Positions 1 to 8,809 of a stretch of 64,000 nt of DNA are shown piece by piece. Source of the DNA: Comamonadaceae bacterium (GTDB lineage: Bacteria > Pseudomonadota > Gammaproteobacteria > Burkholderiales > Burkholderiaceae_C); contig JAAFIW010000008.1 of assembly GCA_013297875.1 (NCBI GenBank), positions 62,001 through 126,000 on the forward strand. Direction: 5' to 3'. The number at the start of each line of letters is the position of its first letter. The stretch's first letter is position 1. The notes beneath the pieces are model-generated. The model did no database searches. It was not told where the DNA came from and saw nothing but the letters and a program-made list of their open reading frames with translations. The translations under genes were made by a program, and so were the position numbers.

Positions 1-1
1 C

Positions 2-244
2 GCGTCGGAGGTAGTGGACCAACTCATCCTGCGTCATCTGGACGACACCTTGAGGTTGGGCCCCCTGCGCATACAAGAGCGCTGGACAGGCGTGTACCCA
101 ACCGGTGCCACTACATTTGATGGTCAAAGCACCGATTGCCTGACCCTGCAGCCAGACGAGCACACCCGCGTAGTGTTTGTTACCAGTGGCACAGGAGCGA
201 GTACGGCGTTTGGTATTGCTGCGGATTTGTTCACAAATTGGTAA
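2..244 (+). CDS. C-terminal end of a FAD-dependent oxidoreductase (partial)
   Basis: Only the last 80 codons are inside the window; the frame is open to its left edge, so the gene starts outside it. The visible part has the pattern RWTGVYPTG, then a strand-rich stretch, then VTSGTGASTAFGIA near the end. That resembles the C-terminus of DAO-type FAD oxidoreductases of the phosphonate-associated (TIGR03364-like) kind, where the Gly-rich stretch closes the FAD site. The family call rests on this short tail and the substrate cannot be judged. The stop lies 25 nt before the next gene on the same strand, so the two may be co-transcribed. Confidence 0.6.
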   Translation, partial: ASEVVDQLILRHLDDTLRLGPLRIQERWTGVYPTGATTFDGQSTDCLTLQPDEHTRVVFVTSGTGASTAFGIAADLFTNW

Positions 245-269
245 TCCGGCATGCCTCTAACATAAGGGG

Positions 270-704
270 ATGACCGTAACAAGACGCAAGCGGCTTCCAC
301 GCAAGCCAGAAAAACCCAAAACGGTATCGGGCGCATTTAAAAAATTGATTCCGACCGCGTTGCTGCTGCTCATCATGGTGATGGTGGCCATGGAATTGGT
401 GGGTTGCGCCACAGTGGGCATCGGGGTTCCGATTTTTCCGGGCGTGTCGGTCGGCGTGAGCGCAGGTCGCGGTGGTGTGAATGTAGGCGTGGGTGCAGGG
501 GCTGGCCCTGTTTCGGTCGGCGTGGGTGTGAACACGGGCGGCCAAGTGTCTGCAGGGGCTGGTGTAGGTGTGGGCACTAGCATCGGCGGCACGCAAGTGG
601 GTGTTGGTGTGGGTACCAGCACCGTGATTCACGACCCCAAGGGTTCAGACAAACCTTCAAAAACGGTCCCGCTCGAGTCCCCTGGCGAGCGTCAAGCGCC
701 CTGA
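270..704 (+). CDS. Gly/Val-repeat lipoprotein, function unknown
   Basis: A 144-residue protein with a basic N-terminus (RRKRLPRKPEKPK), a hydrophobic segment at about residues 27-45 and a lipobox-like LVGC, so it is probably exported and lipidated at Cys46. The mature part, about residues 47-115, is almost entirely Gly, Val, Ser and Ala in a loose alternating pattern (VGVGAGAGPVSVGVGV). This suggests a beta-rich or low-complexity surface domain. A polar tail with Pro and Lys follows. The N-terminus before the hydrophobic core is long for a signal peptide; a later Met within the core is possible but less convincing. No enzymatic motif is visible and I do not recognise the family. Confidence 0.6.
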   Translation: MTVTRRKRLPRKPEKPKTVSGAFKKLIPTALLLLIMVMVAMELVGCATVGIGVPIFPGVSVGVSAGRGGVNVGVGAGAGPVSVGVGVNTGGQVSAGAGVGVGTSIGGTQVGVGVGTSTVIHDPKGSDKPSKTVPLESPGERQAP

Positions 705-743
705 TGCGCGAACCAGCAACTTTTTTCCAAATTGCATCTGCTG

Positions 744-986
744 CTATTCCAGATCCGGAACTTGGCCCACCGGTGGCGGGCCACCCATTTTTCCAGTGCG
801 AAACACCACTTTCCCCGTGGGCACATGCACCACACGCACCTCGTAGCGCGTCGGATCCAGCACACCTTTGACTGCCAGCGCTATAGCCATGGCGCGGTCT
901 CCATACAGCCGCACAAAAGCCGATGGAGGTAGCAAGCGCCCCATCAGTGGCTGGTTACTTTCAATTCGGTAGCACGCATTCGACAT
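744..986 (-). CDS. small conserved-looking hypothetical protein
   Basis: An 80-residue protein without signal peptide or membrane segment. The sequence has normal amino-acid composition and an alternating hydrophobic pattern in the second half (YEVRVVHVPTGKVVFRTGK), so it reads as a small folded domain. It lies downstream of ftsZ on the same strand, 364 nt away, at a place where many betaproteobacteria carry lpxC; it is not lpxC. No function can be assigned. Confidence 0.5.
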   Translation of the reverse strand: MSNACYRIESNQPLMGRLLPPSAFVRLYGDRAMAIALAVKGVLDPTRYEVRVVHVPTGKVVFRTGKMGGPPPVGQVPDLE

Positions 987-1350
987 CGTGGCTGCCCCTC
1001 AAAACGATGCCAATATCGTAGAAGGGTGCCGCGACGAAGCTGTGACGGCGGTGCGACGTTTGTGTGACGGTTGCAGATCGCTTGGGCCGGCGCCGAATCA
1101 CACCTGGCCGAGCAGCTCGCGCAACCTGCCGAACGGCTGGCGTTGTCGTCGGGACCACCTCGCCTGCGCAAGCTGTCGCAGCGCGCGCACCCGCTATCGG
1201 GAGCACCTGAGCCGAATCATTGACGAAGCGGTATCAGGCACCAGTTTGAGTACACAGCCACCGGTCAAAGACATGGCTGCACCAGACAAGCCCACCTGTG
1301 TCTTGGTCGTCAAGCTGTGCACACGATGTCCTGCTCAAGCCTGACCCTGA
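987..1350. other. 364-nt gap downstream of ftsZ
   Basis: Several short frames cross this stretch on both strands, but none has a plausible start, ribosome-binding site or protein-like composition. I see no clear intrinsic terminator with a T tract after ftsZ. No RNA gene was recognised. Confidence 0.4.
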
Positions 1351-2583
1351 TCAGTCGGCCTGCTTGCGCAGAAATGCCGGAATCTCAAAGTCATCCATGC
1401 CTCCGGAGGCCAGCGCGTCCACTTTCGCTGCGGCCTGTGTGCGGTTGGTGCGCCACACGCTGGGCACGGCCATGCCGCCATAGTCAGGCTGGTTGGACTG
1501 GCTGGCAGCACCGGGGCCTGCAATGGCGTTGTTCACCGTGGGTACGTGGAAGGGCACGTTGTCGGTACCGGTGCGCAGGGTGGTTTGCAGCACCTGCAGC
1601 GGTGGCGCGGTGCGGCGAATGCCCTGGCGCGAAAGACCCGTGGCCACCACGGTGACGCGCACCGCTTCACCCAAACCGTCGTCATAAGCCGTGCCGTAAA
1701 TCACGTGGGCGTCGGCCGAGGCGTAGGCACGAATGGTGTTCATCGCCAACTTGCTCTCGCTCAACTTCAACGAGCCTTTGGCCGCGCTGATCAGCACCAA
1801 CACACCCTTGGCACCCGAAAGGTCAATGCCTTCCAGCAACGGGCAGGCCACCGCCTGCTCAGCGGCAATGCGGGCTCGGTCAGGGCCTGCGGCCACTGCC
1901 GTGCCCATCATGGCCTTGCCCGGCTCGCCCATCACGGTGCGCACGTCTTCAAAGTCCACGTTCACATGGCCGGGCACATTGATGATTTCGGCAATGCCGC
2001 CCACCGCGTTTTTCAGCACATCGTTGGCATGGGCAAAGGCCTCGTCCTGCGTGATGTCGTCGCCCAGCACTTCCAGCAGCTTTTCGTTCAGCACCACGAT
2101 CAACGAGTCCACATTGGCTTCCAGCTCGGCCAGGCCGTTGTCGGCATTGGTCATGCGGCGACCGCCTTCCCAGTCAAAAGGCTTGGTCACCACACCCACG
2201 GTGAGCACGCCCATTTCTTTGGCAATGCGCGCAATGACGGGTGCCGCACCGGTGCCCGTGCCACCGCCCATACCGGCGGTAATGAACAGCATGTGCGCAC
2301 CATCGATGGCCGCGCGGATGTCGTCTGCGGCAATCTCGGCCGCTTCACGGCCCTTTTCAGGCTTGCTGCCCGCGCCCAGACCGCTGGTGCCCAGCTGAAT
2401 GGTGCGGTGCGCCGGGCTACGCGACAGGGCTTGCGCGTCGGTGTTGGCACAAATGAATTCCACGCCGCCGACGGCGCAGTCAATCATGTGCTCGACCGCA
2501 TTGCCACCACCACCGCCCACGCCGATGACTTTGATTTGCGTGCCCAGGTTGAACTCTTCGACTTCAATCATTTCGATGCTCAT
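1351..2583 (-). CDS. ftsZ: cell division GTPase FtsZ
   Basis: FtsZ polymerises into the Z ring at mid-cell and recruits the divisome. The 410-residue protein has the glycine-rich N-terminal nucleotide site (GVGGGGGNAV, residues 21-30), the tubulin signature GGGTGTG at about 106-112, the synergy-loop NVDFEDV near 210, a variable linker, and the conserved C-terminal peptide DDFEIPAFLRKQAD that binds FtsA and other partners. The start MSIEMIEVEE is preceded by AAGGAGT at ideal spacing. An upstream in-frame extension of 73 codons is rejected because it runs through the palindromic repeat between ftsA and ftsZ. It is the last gene of the dcw cluster; lpxC, often next, is not here. Confidence 0.97.
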   Translation of the reverse strand: MSIEMIEVEEFNLGTQIKVIGVGGGGGNAVEHMIDCAVGGVEFICANTDAQALSRSPAHRTIQLGTSGLGAGSKPEKGREAAEIAADDIRAAIDGAHMLFITAGMGGGTGTGAAPVIARIAKEMGVLTVGVVTKPFDWEGGRRMTNADNGLAELEANVDSLIVVLNEKLLEVLGDDITQDEAFAHANDVLKNAVGGIAEIINVPGHVNVDFEDVRTVMGEPGKAMMGTAVAAGPDRARIAAEQAVACPLLEGIDLSGAKGVLVLISAAKGSLKLSESKLAMNTIRAYASADAHVIYGTAYDDGLGEAVRVTVVATGLSRQGIRRTAPPLQVLQTTLRTGTDNVPFHVPTVNNAIAGPGAASQSNQPDYGGMAVPSVWRTNRTQAAAKVDALASGGMDDFEIPAFLRKQAD

Positions 2584-2709
2584 GTGAATACTCCTTGAAT
2601 TGAGAAAACTTGCAGTTGCCAGAAAAACTTGATTGTTGAAAGTGATTTTTCTAATGGGTTCATCCGTAACCTGGCGGACCGGTGCATCGCCATCGGTGGG
2701 GCTTTGAAT

Positions 2710-2826
2710 GCGGAAACCGGACGCAAAGGACGCGAAGATTCCGCGAAGGACGCGAAAAAACAGCCAAACGGTTTTTGACTTCCTTTCGCGTCCTTCGCGC
2801 ACCTTCGTGCCCTCTGCGTCCAGTCA
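2710..2826. repeat. long palindromic intergenic repeat, copy 1 (ftsA-ftsZ)
   Basis: The left arm is built from short GACGCGAAGG-like units and the right arm from their complements (TTTCGCGTCCTTCGCG), separated by a short AT-rich centre, so the transcript can fold into a long hairpin. Four more copies of the same design lie at 5893-6030, 8677-8804, 21608-21741 and 38217-38336, all between genes. Confidence 0.85.
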
Positions 2827-2853
2827 AGTCCGTATTCGTGCTCGAGGTTTTCA

Positions 2854-4083
2854 TCAGAAATTCCCTACGATGAAGTCTTTGAACCGTCCAAAGGCTGTTT
2901 TCACAGACCCACTTTGCTGCGCCGCCTTGAAGCCCCGCAAGCGCGCGTTGCGGGCTTCTTCGAGTTGGCCCATCACGGTAGCGGCGCGGGGCTGGGAGAC
3001 CATGTCGGCCAGCGGTCCACGGTATTGCGCGACGCCCCGGCGCACCGGCTTCAAAAAGATGTCTTCACCCAGCTCCACCATGCCGGGCATCACACAGCTG
3101 CCGCCGGTCAGCACGATGCCCGAGGACAGCACCTCTTCGTAGCCCGACTCGCGGATGACCTGCTGCACCAGCTGGAAAATCTCTTCCACACGCGGCTCGA
3201 TCACACCGGCCAGCGCCTGCTTGCTCAGCATGCGCGGGCCCCGGTCGCCCAGGCCTGGCACCTCGACCTGCTGCTCCGGGTCAGCCAGCAATTGCTTGGC
3301 ATAGCCGCTTTCCACCTTGATGTCTTCAGCATCTTTGGTGGGAGTGCGCAGGGCCATCGCAATGTCGCTGGTGATCAGGTCGCCAGCAATCGGAATCACG
3401 GCCGTGTGGCGAATCGCCCCGCCGGTAAAGATGGCCACGTCGGTCGTGCCGGCACCAATGTCCACCAGGGCCACGCCCAGTTCTTTTTCGTCTTGTGTGA
3501 GCACAGCGGCGCTTGACGCCAGTGGGTTCAACAGCAATTGCTCCACCTCCAGGCCGCAGCGGCGCACGCACTTGATGATGTTCTCCGCCGCGCTTTGTGC
3601 ACCGGTGACGATGTGCACCTTGGCCTCCAGCCGGATGCCGCTCATGCCAATCGGCTCTTTCACGTCCTGCCCGTCAATCACAAACTCTTGCGGCGCCACC
3701 AACAGCAAGCGCTGGTCGGTGGAGATGTTGATGGCGCGGGCGGTTTCCACCACGCGGGCCACGTCGGCCGGCGTCACCTCGCGGTCTTTCACCGCCACCA
3801 TGCCGCTGGAGTTGATGCCGCGAATGTGGCTGCCGGTGATGCCGGTGAACACCCGGGTGATCTTGCAGTCGGCCATCAGCTCGGCCTCTTTGAGTGCCTG
3901 CTGGATGCTTTGCACTGTGGCGTCGATGTTGACCACCACGCCACGTTTGAGGCCATTGCTGGGGGCCATGCCCAGGCCAGCCAGTTTCAACTCGCCGCCG
4001 GCCTGCACCTCGGCAACCACCACCATGACTTTGGCGGTGCCAATGTCCAATGCAACGATCAGGTCTTTGTAGTCTTTTGCCAT
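2854..4083 (-). CDS. ftsA: cell division protein FtsA
   Basis: FtsA is the actin-like ATPase that tethers FtsZ to the inner membrane and activates septal wall synthesis. The 409-residue protein begins MAKDYKDLIVALDIGTAKV, the phosphate-1 motif of the actin/Hsp70 fold; the phosphate-2 motif ALVDIGAGTTDVAIF and the adenosine motif VLTGGSCVMPGM follow in order. The C-terminus (FGRFKDFIVGNF) is a short amphipathic membrane-targeting helix. The chosen ATG gives the usual length; an in-frame extension of 30 codons into ftsQ is rejected. It follows ftsQ by 19 nt and is separated from ftsZ by a 270-nt spacer with a palindromic repeat. Confidence 0.96.
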   Translation of the reverse strand: MAKDYKDLIVALDIGTAKVMVVVAEVQAGGELKLAGLGMAPSNGLKRGVVVNIDATVQSIQQALKEAELMADCKITRVFTGITGSHIRGINSSGMVAVKDREVTPADVARVVETARAINISTDQRLLLVAPQEFVIDGQDVKEPIGMSGIRLEAKVHIVTGAQSAAENIIKCVRRCGLEVEQLLLNPLASSAAVLTQDEKELGVALVDIGAGTTDVAIFTGGAIRHTAVIPIAGDLITSDIAMALRTPTKDAEDIKVESGYAKQLLADPEQQVEVPGLGDRGPRMLSKQALAGVIEPRVEEIFQLVQQVIRESGYEEVLSSGIVLTGGSCVMPGMVELGEDIFLKPVRRGVAQYRGPLADMVSQPRAATVMGQLEEARNARLRGFKAAQQSGSVKTAFGRFKDFIVGNF

Positions 4084-4102
4084 GGCGTGTCTCTGGGTTG
4101 CC

Positions 4103-4942
4103 TCAGGGTTTTTTTGGTTTGGGTTGCTGCACTTTGGGCTGCGGCGTGATGACGGGTGCGGCTGGCGGCGCATCCAGCGCCGTCACACCGTTCAGGCGGA
4201 TGGCGTAGCCGTCGGTGTGACGCAAGTCGGCCGATTGCAGTGCCGATGCGCTGCGGCCATAGCGGCTGCTGATCTGGGTGGCGGTCTGCACAAACCGCCG
4301 CACGCGCGGTACCACCTCGTTGGCGTTGCCACGGCCCAGCTCCAGCACCGCGCCGTTGTCCAGTTCGGCCTGCCAGCTGCCGCGTGCCGTGAGCGCCAGT
4401 TGGGTCAAGGCCAGATCCAGCGGGCTGAACAAAGGCGCTAGCACGCGGTACATGCTCAGCACCTCGCCGCTTTGCGCATCAGGGCCGCTCAGTTGCGGCA
4501 GATCCTGGTCTTCGACGTCGCCCATATTGGCCTCAAAGACTTCGCCCAGCTCGTTGACCAGGCGCTCTTGCGCATCAGGTTTGCCAGCCGTCAACCAATA
4601 AGCCACAGCCTGGTGTTCCTGCAGTTGTACCCGCAGCCGGTTGGGAAACTCGCGGCGCACCTGGGCGCGCCGCACCCAGGGCGCGGTTTCAAATGCCGCC
4701 CGAGCAGCATTCAGATTCACGGTGAAAAAGTTACCTTCCATGCGCGGCAGCACATGCGCCCGCAACGTCACGGCGTTGTTGTGCACCACCGGGCCCGATA
4801 CCGATATGTGCTTGAGCGCAAATGCCGGGTGCCGCATCGCCCACCAGATGCCAGATGCTATTAAAGCGATAGCTGCCAGAGCAAACAATGCCTGGGCTAA
4901 TGCATTCATGAGCTTGATATCCAGGGGCAGGGGGGTGTTCAT
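4103..4942 (-). CDS. ftsQ: cell division protein FtsQ
   Basis: FtsQ is a bitopic inner-membrane protein that links early divisome proteins to FtsB/FtsL. The 279-residue protein has a short cytoplasmic N-terminus, one membrane helix at about residues 13-33, the POTRA domain starting at [11 protein letters not shown], and the beta-rich FtsQ domain, with a Pro/Lys/Gln-rich tail ([11 protein letters not shown]). The start overlaps the ddl stop by 4 nt, indicating translational coupling. The codons of the membrane helix coincide with a copy of the short GCTAT/ATAGC repeat dispersed in this genome (about 4856-4873). Confidence 0.94.
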   Translation of the reverse strand: MNTPLPLDIKLMNALAQALFALAAIALIASGIWWAMRHPAFALKHISVSGPVVHNNAVTLRAHVLPRMEGNFFTVNLNAARAAFETAPWVRRAQVRREFPNRLRVQLQEHQAVAYWLTAGKPDAQERLVNELGEVFEANMGDVEDQDLPQLSGPDAQSGEVLSMYRVLAPLFSPLDLALTQLALTARGSWQAELDNGAVLELGRGNANEVVPRVRRFVQTATQISSRYGRSASALQSADLRHTDGYAIRLNGVTALDAPPAAPVITPQPKVQQPKPKKP

Positions 4943-5880
4943 CCGGCCACCTGGTAGTCGGTTGTGGCCAGTGCCAGCAACTGCACGCACAGCTCTTCGT
5001 AGCTGATGCCGGCTGCACGGGCTGACATGGGCACCAGGGAGTGGCCGGTCATGCCGGGAGAGGTGTTGATCTCCAGCAAATACGGCTTGCGGCTGGTGGC
5101 ATCAATCATCACGTCGGCGCGGGACCAGCCGCGGCAGCCCAGCGTCTGGTAGGCCTTGAGCGCCAGCGCTTGAATGGCCACTTCTTCGCCTTCGGGCAAA
5201 CCGCAGGGCACCAGGTACTGCGTGTCGTCGGTGAAGTATTTGTTCTGGTAGTCGTAGTTGCCGTCGGGTGCCACGATGCGGATCACCGGCAGGGCCTTGG
5301 CATCAACGCCACTGCCCATTAGCGGCACGGTCACTTCGTCGCCGCTGATGAATTGCTCACACAGCACTTGCGGATCGTGTTGCGCGGCCAGTTCGTAGGC
5401 TGCCTCGCACTGGCGTCGGTCGGTCACACGGGTCAGGCCAATGGTGGAGCCTTCGCGGGCGGGCTTGACGATCATGGGCGAGCCCAGGTCGGCAAACGCC
5501 TGCTCGCACGCGACCGCATGGTTCACCGTCAACCAGGCGGGTGTTGGCAGTCCTTCGGCACGCCACACGCGCTTGGTCATCACCTTGTCGATGGCAATGG
5601 CTGAGGCCATCACACCCGGCCCGGTGTAGGGAATGCCCAGCAGTTCCAGCGCGCCCTGAACGGTGCCATCTTCACCAAAACGCCCGTGCAAGGCAATGAA
5701 GCAGCGTGAGAAACCCAGCGTTTTCAGCTCAAAGAGATCGCGCAGCGAAGGGTCAAACCCATGCGCATCCACCCCCCGCGACTGCAAGGCCTTGAGCACC
5801 CCAGTGCCCGACATCAACGACACCTCGCGCTCAGCGGAGCGGCCTCCCATGAGCACAGCGACTTTTCCGAAGATGGTCAT
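4939..5880 (-). CDS. ddl: D-alanine--D-alanine ligase
   Basis: This cytoplasmic enzyme joins two D-Ala using ATP to make the dipeptide added by MurF. The 313-residue protein shows the N-terminal [17 protein letters not shown] substrate loop, ATP-grasp elements ([14 protein letters not shown]), the NYDYQNKY loop and the metal-binding C-terminal [15 protein letters not shown]. The length matches DdlB-type enzymes. The chosen ATG begins [13 protein letters not shown]; an upstream extension is repeat-derived. It overlaps ftsQ by 4 nt; the 162-nt spacer to murC is filled by palindromic repeat copy 2. Confidence 0.96.
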   Translation of the reverse strand: MTIFGKVAVLMGGRSAEREVSLMSGTGVLKALQSRGVDAHGFDPSLRDLFELKTLGFSRCFIALHGRFGEDGTVQGALELLGIPYTGPGVMASAIAIDKVMTKRVWRAEGLPTPAWLTVNHAVACEQAFADLGSPMIVKPAREGSTIGLTRVTDRRQCEAAYELAAQHDPQVLCEQFISGDEVTVPLMGSGVDAKALPVIRIVAPDGNYDYQNKYFTDDTQYLVPCGLPEGEEVAIQALALKAYQTLGCRGWSRADVMIDATSRKPYLLEINTSPGMTGHSLVPMSARAAGISYEELCVQLLALATTDYQVAG

Positions 5881-5892
5881 GCTTGGCTCCTG

Positions 5893-6030
5893 AATGCGGG
5901 TACCAGAACGCAGAGGGCGCGAAGGATTCGCAGAGGACGCAAAAGGGGATTCAAAAAATAAAAATCCCACGTTTTGTGGCTTCCTTCTGCGACCTCTGCG
6001 CGACCTTCGCGTCCTCTGCGTTCAGGTACC
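5893..6030. repeat. long palindromic intergenic repeat, copy 2 (murC-ddl)
   Basis: The left arm has AACGCAGAGGGCGCGAAGG-like units and the right arm the complementary CTTCGCGTCCTCTGCGTT, with GGTACC near both ends. It has the same design as the copies at 2710, 8677, 21608 and 38217 and occupies nearly the whole spacer between murC and ddl. Confidence 0.85.
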
Positions 6031-6042
6031 TGTATTTGCATC

Positions 6043-7449
6043 TCAGCCATGCGCCACCCCCATTTCCACCAACTTGCCCGGCACCGCACCAATCGATCCC
6101 GCGCCCATACACATCACCACATCCCCATCGCGCGCGTTGTCCACAATGGCTTGCGGCATGCCGGCAATGTCGGCTACAAACACCGGTTCCAGCTTGCCTG
6201 CCACGCGCAGAGCGCGGGCCAGTGCGCGACCGTCGGCTGCGACGATGGGTTCTTCGCCCGCGGCGTAGACCTCGGCCAGCAGCAGCACATCGGCCTGGCC
6301 CAATACCTTCACAAAATCTTCAAAACAATCGCGCGTGCGGGTGTAGCGGTGGGGCTGAAAGGCCAACACCAGGCGTTGGCCGGGGAAGGCTCCGCGTGCA
6401 GCGGCCAGGGTCACTTCCAACTCCACCGGGTGGTGGCCATAGTCCTCGATCACGGTGTAATGGCCGCCGTCTTGGGCGGGCAATTGCCCATAGCTTTGGA
6501 AGCGGCGGCCCACGCCTTTGAAATCGGCCAGCGCTTTCAGCAAGGCCGCATCCGGGATGTCCAACTCGAACGCAATGGCAATGGCCGACAGCGCATTGAG
6601 CACGTTGTGCTGGCCTGCCAGGTTCAGCACCACGTCCAGGTCGGGCAAGGTCAGGCCGTTACGCCGTTGCACCGTGAAGTGCATTTGTGGGCCCACGGCG
6701 CGCACGTTGACGGCGCGCACCTGGGCGTCTTCGCCTAGGCCGTAGCTTGTGATGGCGCGGCTGACCTGGGGCAGGATGCTTTGAATCGCCACATCGTCGG
6801 TACACAGCACGGCTGTGCCATAAAAAGGCATGCGGTTCAAAAAGTCCACAAACGCCTGCTTCAAGCGGCCAAAGTCGTGGCCATAGGTTTCCATGTGGTC
6901 AGCATCAATATTGGTCACCACCGCCATCACCGGCAGCAGGTTCAAAAACGACGCATCGGACTCGTCAGCCTCCACCACGATGTAGTCACCCGAGCCCAGC
7001 TTGGCATTGGCACCGGCGCTGTTCAGCCGCCCGCCTATCACAAAGGTCGGGTCCAGCCCGGCTTCGGCCAGCACGCTGGCCACCAGGCTGGTGGTCGTGG
7101 TTTTGCCGTGGGTACCGGCAATCGCAATGCCTTGCTTCATGCGCATCAACTCAGCCAGCATCAGCGCGCGCGGCACCACCGGTATGCGTCGCTCGCGGGC
7201 GGCCAGCACTTCGGGGTTGTCAGCCTGCACGGCGGTCGAGGTGACCACCGCGTCGGCCTGCGCCAGGTTGCTTGCCGCATGGCCCACATGGGTGGTGATG
7301 CCCATCGCAGACAAGCGGCGCAAGGTCGCACTGTTCGACAGATCGGAGCCGCTGATCACATAGCCCAGGTTGTGCAGCACCTCGGCAATGCCACTCATGC
7401 CGGAGCCGCCCACGCCGACGAAATGAATGTGCTTGATGGCGTGTTTCAT
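6043..7449 (-). CDS. murC: UDP-N-acetylmuramate--L-alanine ligase
   Basis: MurC adds L-Ala to UDP-MurNAc, the first step of the stem peptide, in the cytoplasm. The 468-residue protein has the N-terminal UDP-binding [14 protein letters not shown], the ATP loop [11 protein letters not shown] at about residues 113-123, central-domain motifs ([21 protein letters not shown]) and the ligase C-terminal domain with DYGHHPVE. The start [12 protein letters not shown] lies in the innermost copy of a 71-bp repeat; its ATG overlaps the TGA of an upstream 24-codon leader ORF as ATGA. A ribosome site GAGGTGG precedes it. Confidence 0.97.
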   Translation of the reverse strand: MKHAIKHIHFVGVGGSGMSGIAEVLHNLGYVISGSDLSNSATLRRLSAMGITTHVGHAASNLAQADAVVTSTAVQADNPEVLAARERRIPVVPRALMLAELMRMKQGIAIAGTHGKTTTTSLVASVLAEAGLDPTFVIGGRLNSAGANAKLGSGDYIVVEADESDASFLNLLPVMAVVTNIDADHMETYGHDFGRLKQAFVDFLNRMPFYGTAVLCTDDVAIQSILPQVSRAITSYGLGEDAQVRAVNVRAVGPQMHFTVQRRNGLTLPDLDVVLNLAGQHNVLNALSAIAIAFELDIPDAALLKALADFKGVGRRFQSYGQLPAQDGGHYTVIEDYGHHPVELEVTLAAARGAFPGQRLVLAFQPHRYTRTRDCFEDFVKVLGQADVLLLAEVYAAGEEPIVAADGRALARALRVAGKLEPVFVADIAGMPQAIVDNARDGDVVMCMGAGSIGAVPGKLVEMGVAHG

Positions 7450-7520
7450 GCGACCACCTCTTCATTTCGGCGGTTTGCCGAATACACGACGAAATGAATG
7501 TGTTTGATGGCGTGTTTCAT
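7446..7520 (-). CDS. 24-codon leader ORF duplicating the murC start (inner)
   Basis: Reads [11 protein letters not shown] as in murC, then [13 protein letters not shown] and TGA. The TGA overlaps the murC ATG as ATGA, and its own ATG overlaps the stop of the outer leader ORF in the same way. The GAGGTGG near its end is the ribosome site for murC. It may be translated only to pass ribosomes from murG to murC; a peptide function is not implied. Confidence 0.5.
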   Translation of the reverse strand: MKHAIKHIHFVVYSANRRNEEVVA

Positions 7521-7591
7521 GCGCCCACCTTTTCATTTCGGCGGCTTGCCTGATGTTCGACGAAGTGAATGTGTCGGATGGCGTGTTTCAT
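7517..7591 (-). CDS. 24-codon leader ORF duplicating the murC start (outer)
   Basis: Reads MKHAIRHIHFV, then [13 protein letters not shown] and TGA. Its ATG overlaps the murG stop as ATGA (7588-7591), and its TGA overlaps the ATG of the inner copy. It is the copy that now sits at the original murG/murC joint, and its AAGGTGG serves as ribosome site for the next ORF. Confidence 0.5.
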   Translation of the reverse strand: MKHAIRHIHFVEHQASRRNEKVGA

Positions 7592-8652
7592 TTGCCTGCC
7601 AACTCCTCGCACGCCGCCACCATCAGGCGTGTAGCTTCCAGTTTTTGCATCTTTTTGGCCTCACGCCCAGAAGAAATAAGGGCAGACAGCTCCGTTTTTT
7701 GTAGCATCTCAGCCAACCTGGCAGGTGTCAGATCCCGCTGCTGCACCAGCCAACCACCACCGGCGTCGGTCAAAAATCGCGCATTCGTGGTCTGGTGGTC
7801 GTCCACCGCGAAAGGAAAGGGCACAAAGATGGCCGCCGCACCCACAGCCGCAATCTCGGTCACCGTGCTGGCCCCGGCCCGGCAAATGATCAGGTCGGCC
7901 TGCGCAAAGGCTTTGGCGGTGTCGTCGATGAAGGGCGTGAGTGTGGCCTGCACGCCAGCCTGTGCGTAGCTGGCGCGCAAGGCGTCAATTTGCTTGGCAC
8001 CGCTTTGGTGGGTGACGCGTGGGCGAACCGCTTCCGGTATCAAGGCCAGGGCTTGCGGCACCACATCGTTCAAGGCTTTGGCACCCAGGCTGCCACCCAC
8101 CACCAGCAGATTCAGTGGCCCACTGCGCCCTGTCAGGCGTGTGGCCGGATCGGCCTGGTTCATGAATTCCAGCCGTAACGGATTACCCACCCACTGCGCG
8201 TTTTTCATCACGTTGGGAAACGCAGTAAACACCTTGTCGGCCACACCCGCCAGCACCTTGTTGGCCATGCCAGCCACCGAGTTTTGCTCGTGCAACACCA
8301 GGGGCTTGCCCAGCAACACACCCATCATGCCGCCCGGAAAACTGATGTAGCCGCCCAGGCCCACCACCACATCGGGTTTCACGCGCCGCACCACGCCGAT
8401 GCTTTGCCAGAAGGCCTTGAGCAGACGAATCGGCAGCAGTGCGAGCGTGATCAAGCCCTTGCCACGCACACCCGAAAAATCAATCAACTCCAGCGCAAAA
8501 CCGCGCTTGGGCACCAACTCGCTTTCCATGCTGCCGGGGCTGCCTAGCCAGTGCACGCGCCAACCCCGCAGGCGCAAGGCCTCGGCGACGGCCAGACCCG
8601 GAAAAATATGACCGCCAGTGCCGCCTGCCATGATGAGAGCGGTTTTGGTCAT
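7588..8652 (-). CDS. murG: UDP-GlcNAc:lipid I N-acetylglucosaminyltransferase MurG
   Basis: MurG is a peripheral inner-membrane GT-B glycosyltransferase that converts lipid I to lipid II. The 354-residue protein starts MTKTALIMAGGTGGHIFPGL, the Gly-rich loop of the acceptor domain; a second glycine loop (VVGGSLGAKALND) and the donor-domain signature CRAGASTVTEIAAVG with downstream PFPFAVDDHQ are all present. The stop overlaps the first leader ORF in front of murC by 4 nt. The spacer to ftsW (157 nt) is largely palindromic repeat copy 3. Confidence 0.96.
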   Translation of the reverse strand: MTKTALIMAGGTGGHIFPGLAVAEALRLRGWRVHWLGSPGSMESELVPKRGFALELIDFSGVRGKGLITLALLPIRLLKAFWQSIGVVRRVKPDVVVGLGGYISFPGGMMGVLLGKPLVLHEQNSVAGMANKVLAGVADKVFTAFPNVMKNAQWVGNPLRLEFMNQADPATRLTGRSGPLNLLVVGGSLGAKALNDVVPQALALIPEAVRPRVTHQSGAKQIDALRASYAQAGVQATLTPFIDDTAKAFAQADLIICRAGASTVTEIAAVGAAAIFVPFPFAVDDHQTTNARFLTDAGGGWLVQQRDLTPARLAEMLQKTELSALISSGREAKKMQKLEATRLMVAACEELAGK

Positions 8653-8676
8653 GCCACCGCCCCCACAAGATTTTTT

Positions 8677-8804
8677 TGAACGCAGAGAACGCAGAGATCA
8701 CGCAGAGGACGCAAAAAAGACCAGGATGCCAAGGACTTCCAAATTGAATTCGGTATTACTTTTGCGTCTTCTGCGAATCCTTTGCGTCCTCTGCGTTCAA
8801 AAAT
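8677..8804. repeat. long palindromic intergenic repeat, copy 3 (murG-ftsW)
   Basis: Arms of AACGCAGAG/CGCAGAGGACGC units and their complements around an AT-rich centre (AATTGAATTCGG) form a potential long hairpin in the dcw transcript, as in the other four copies. Confidence 0.85.
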
Positions 8805-8809
8805 GGTAT

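Larger units (their letters stand above)
7416..7596 (-). repeat. 71-bp tandem repeat of the murC start region
   Basis: Two full units (7416-7486, 7487-7557) and a partial third (7558-7596) are in exact register with a 71-bp period. Each contains a ribosome site, the ATG and the first 10-11 codons of murC. The copies have diverged at scattered bases, so the duplication is not brand new. Confidence 0.93.

Noticed and set aside
257-622. A Pro/Thr-rich minus-strand frame opposite the first lipoprotein
   Set aside because: The Pro/Thr pattern is the complement of the Gly/Val codons; the plus-strand frame has a lipobox and better logic.
988-1344. A 118-codon plus-strand frame downstream of ftsZ
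   Set aside because: Cys/Arg/Pro-rich without ribosome site, domain pattern or hydrophobic core.
1546-2598. A 350-codon plus-strand frame opposite ftsZ
   Set aside because: A His- and Ala-rich shadow of ftsZ with no protein-like features.
1351-2802. Longer FtsZ with a 73-residue N-terminal extension
   Set aside because: The extension is encoded by the intergenic palindromic repeat; AAGGAGT and the conserved MSIEMIEVEE support the shorter start.
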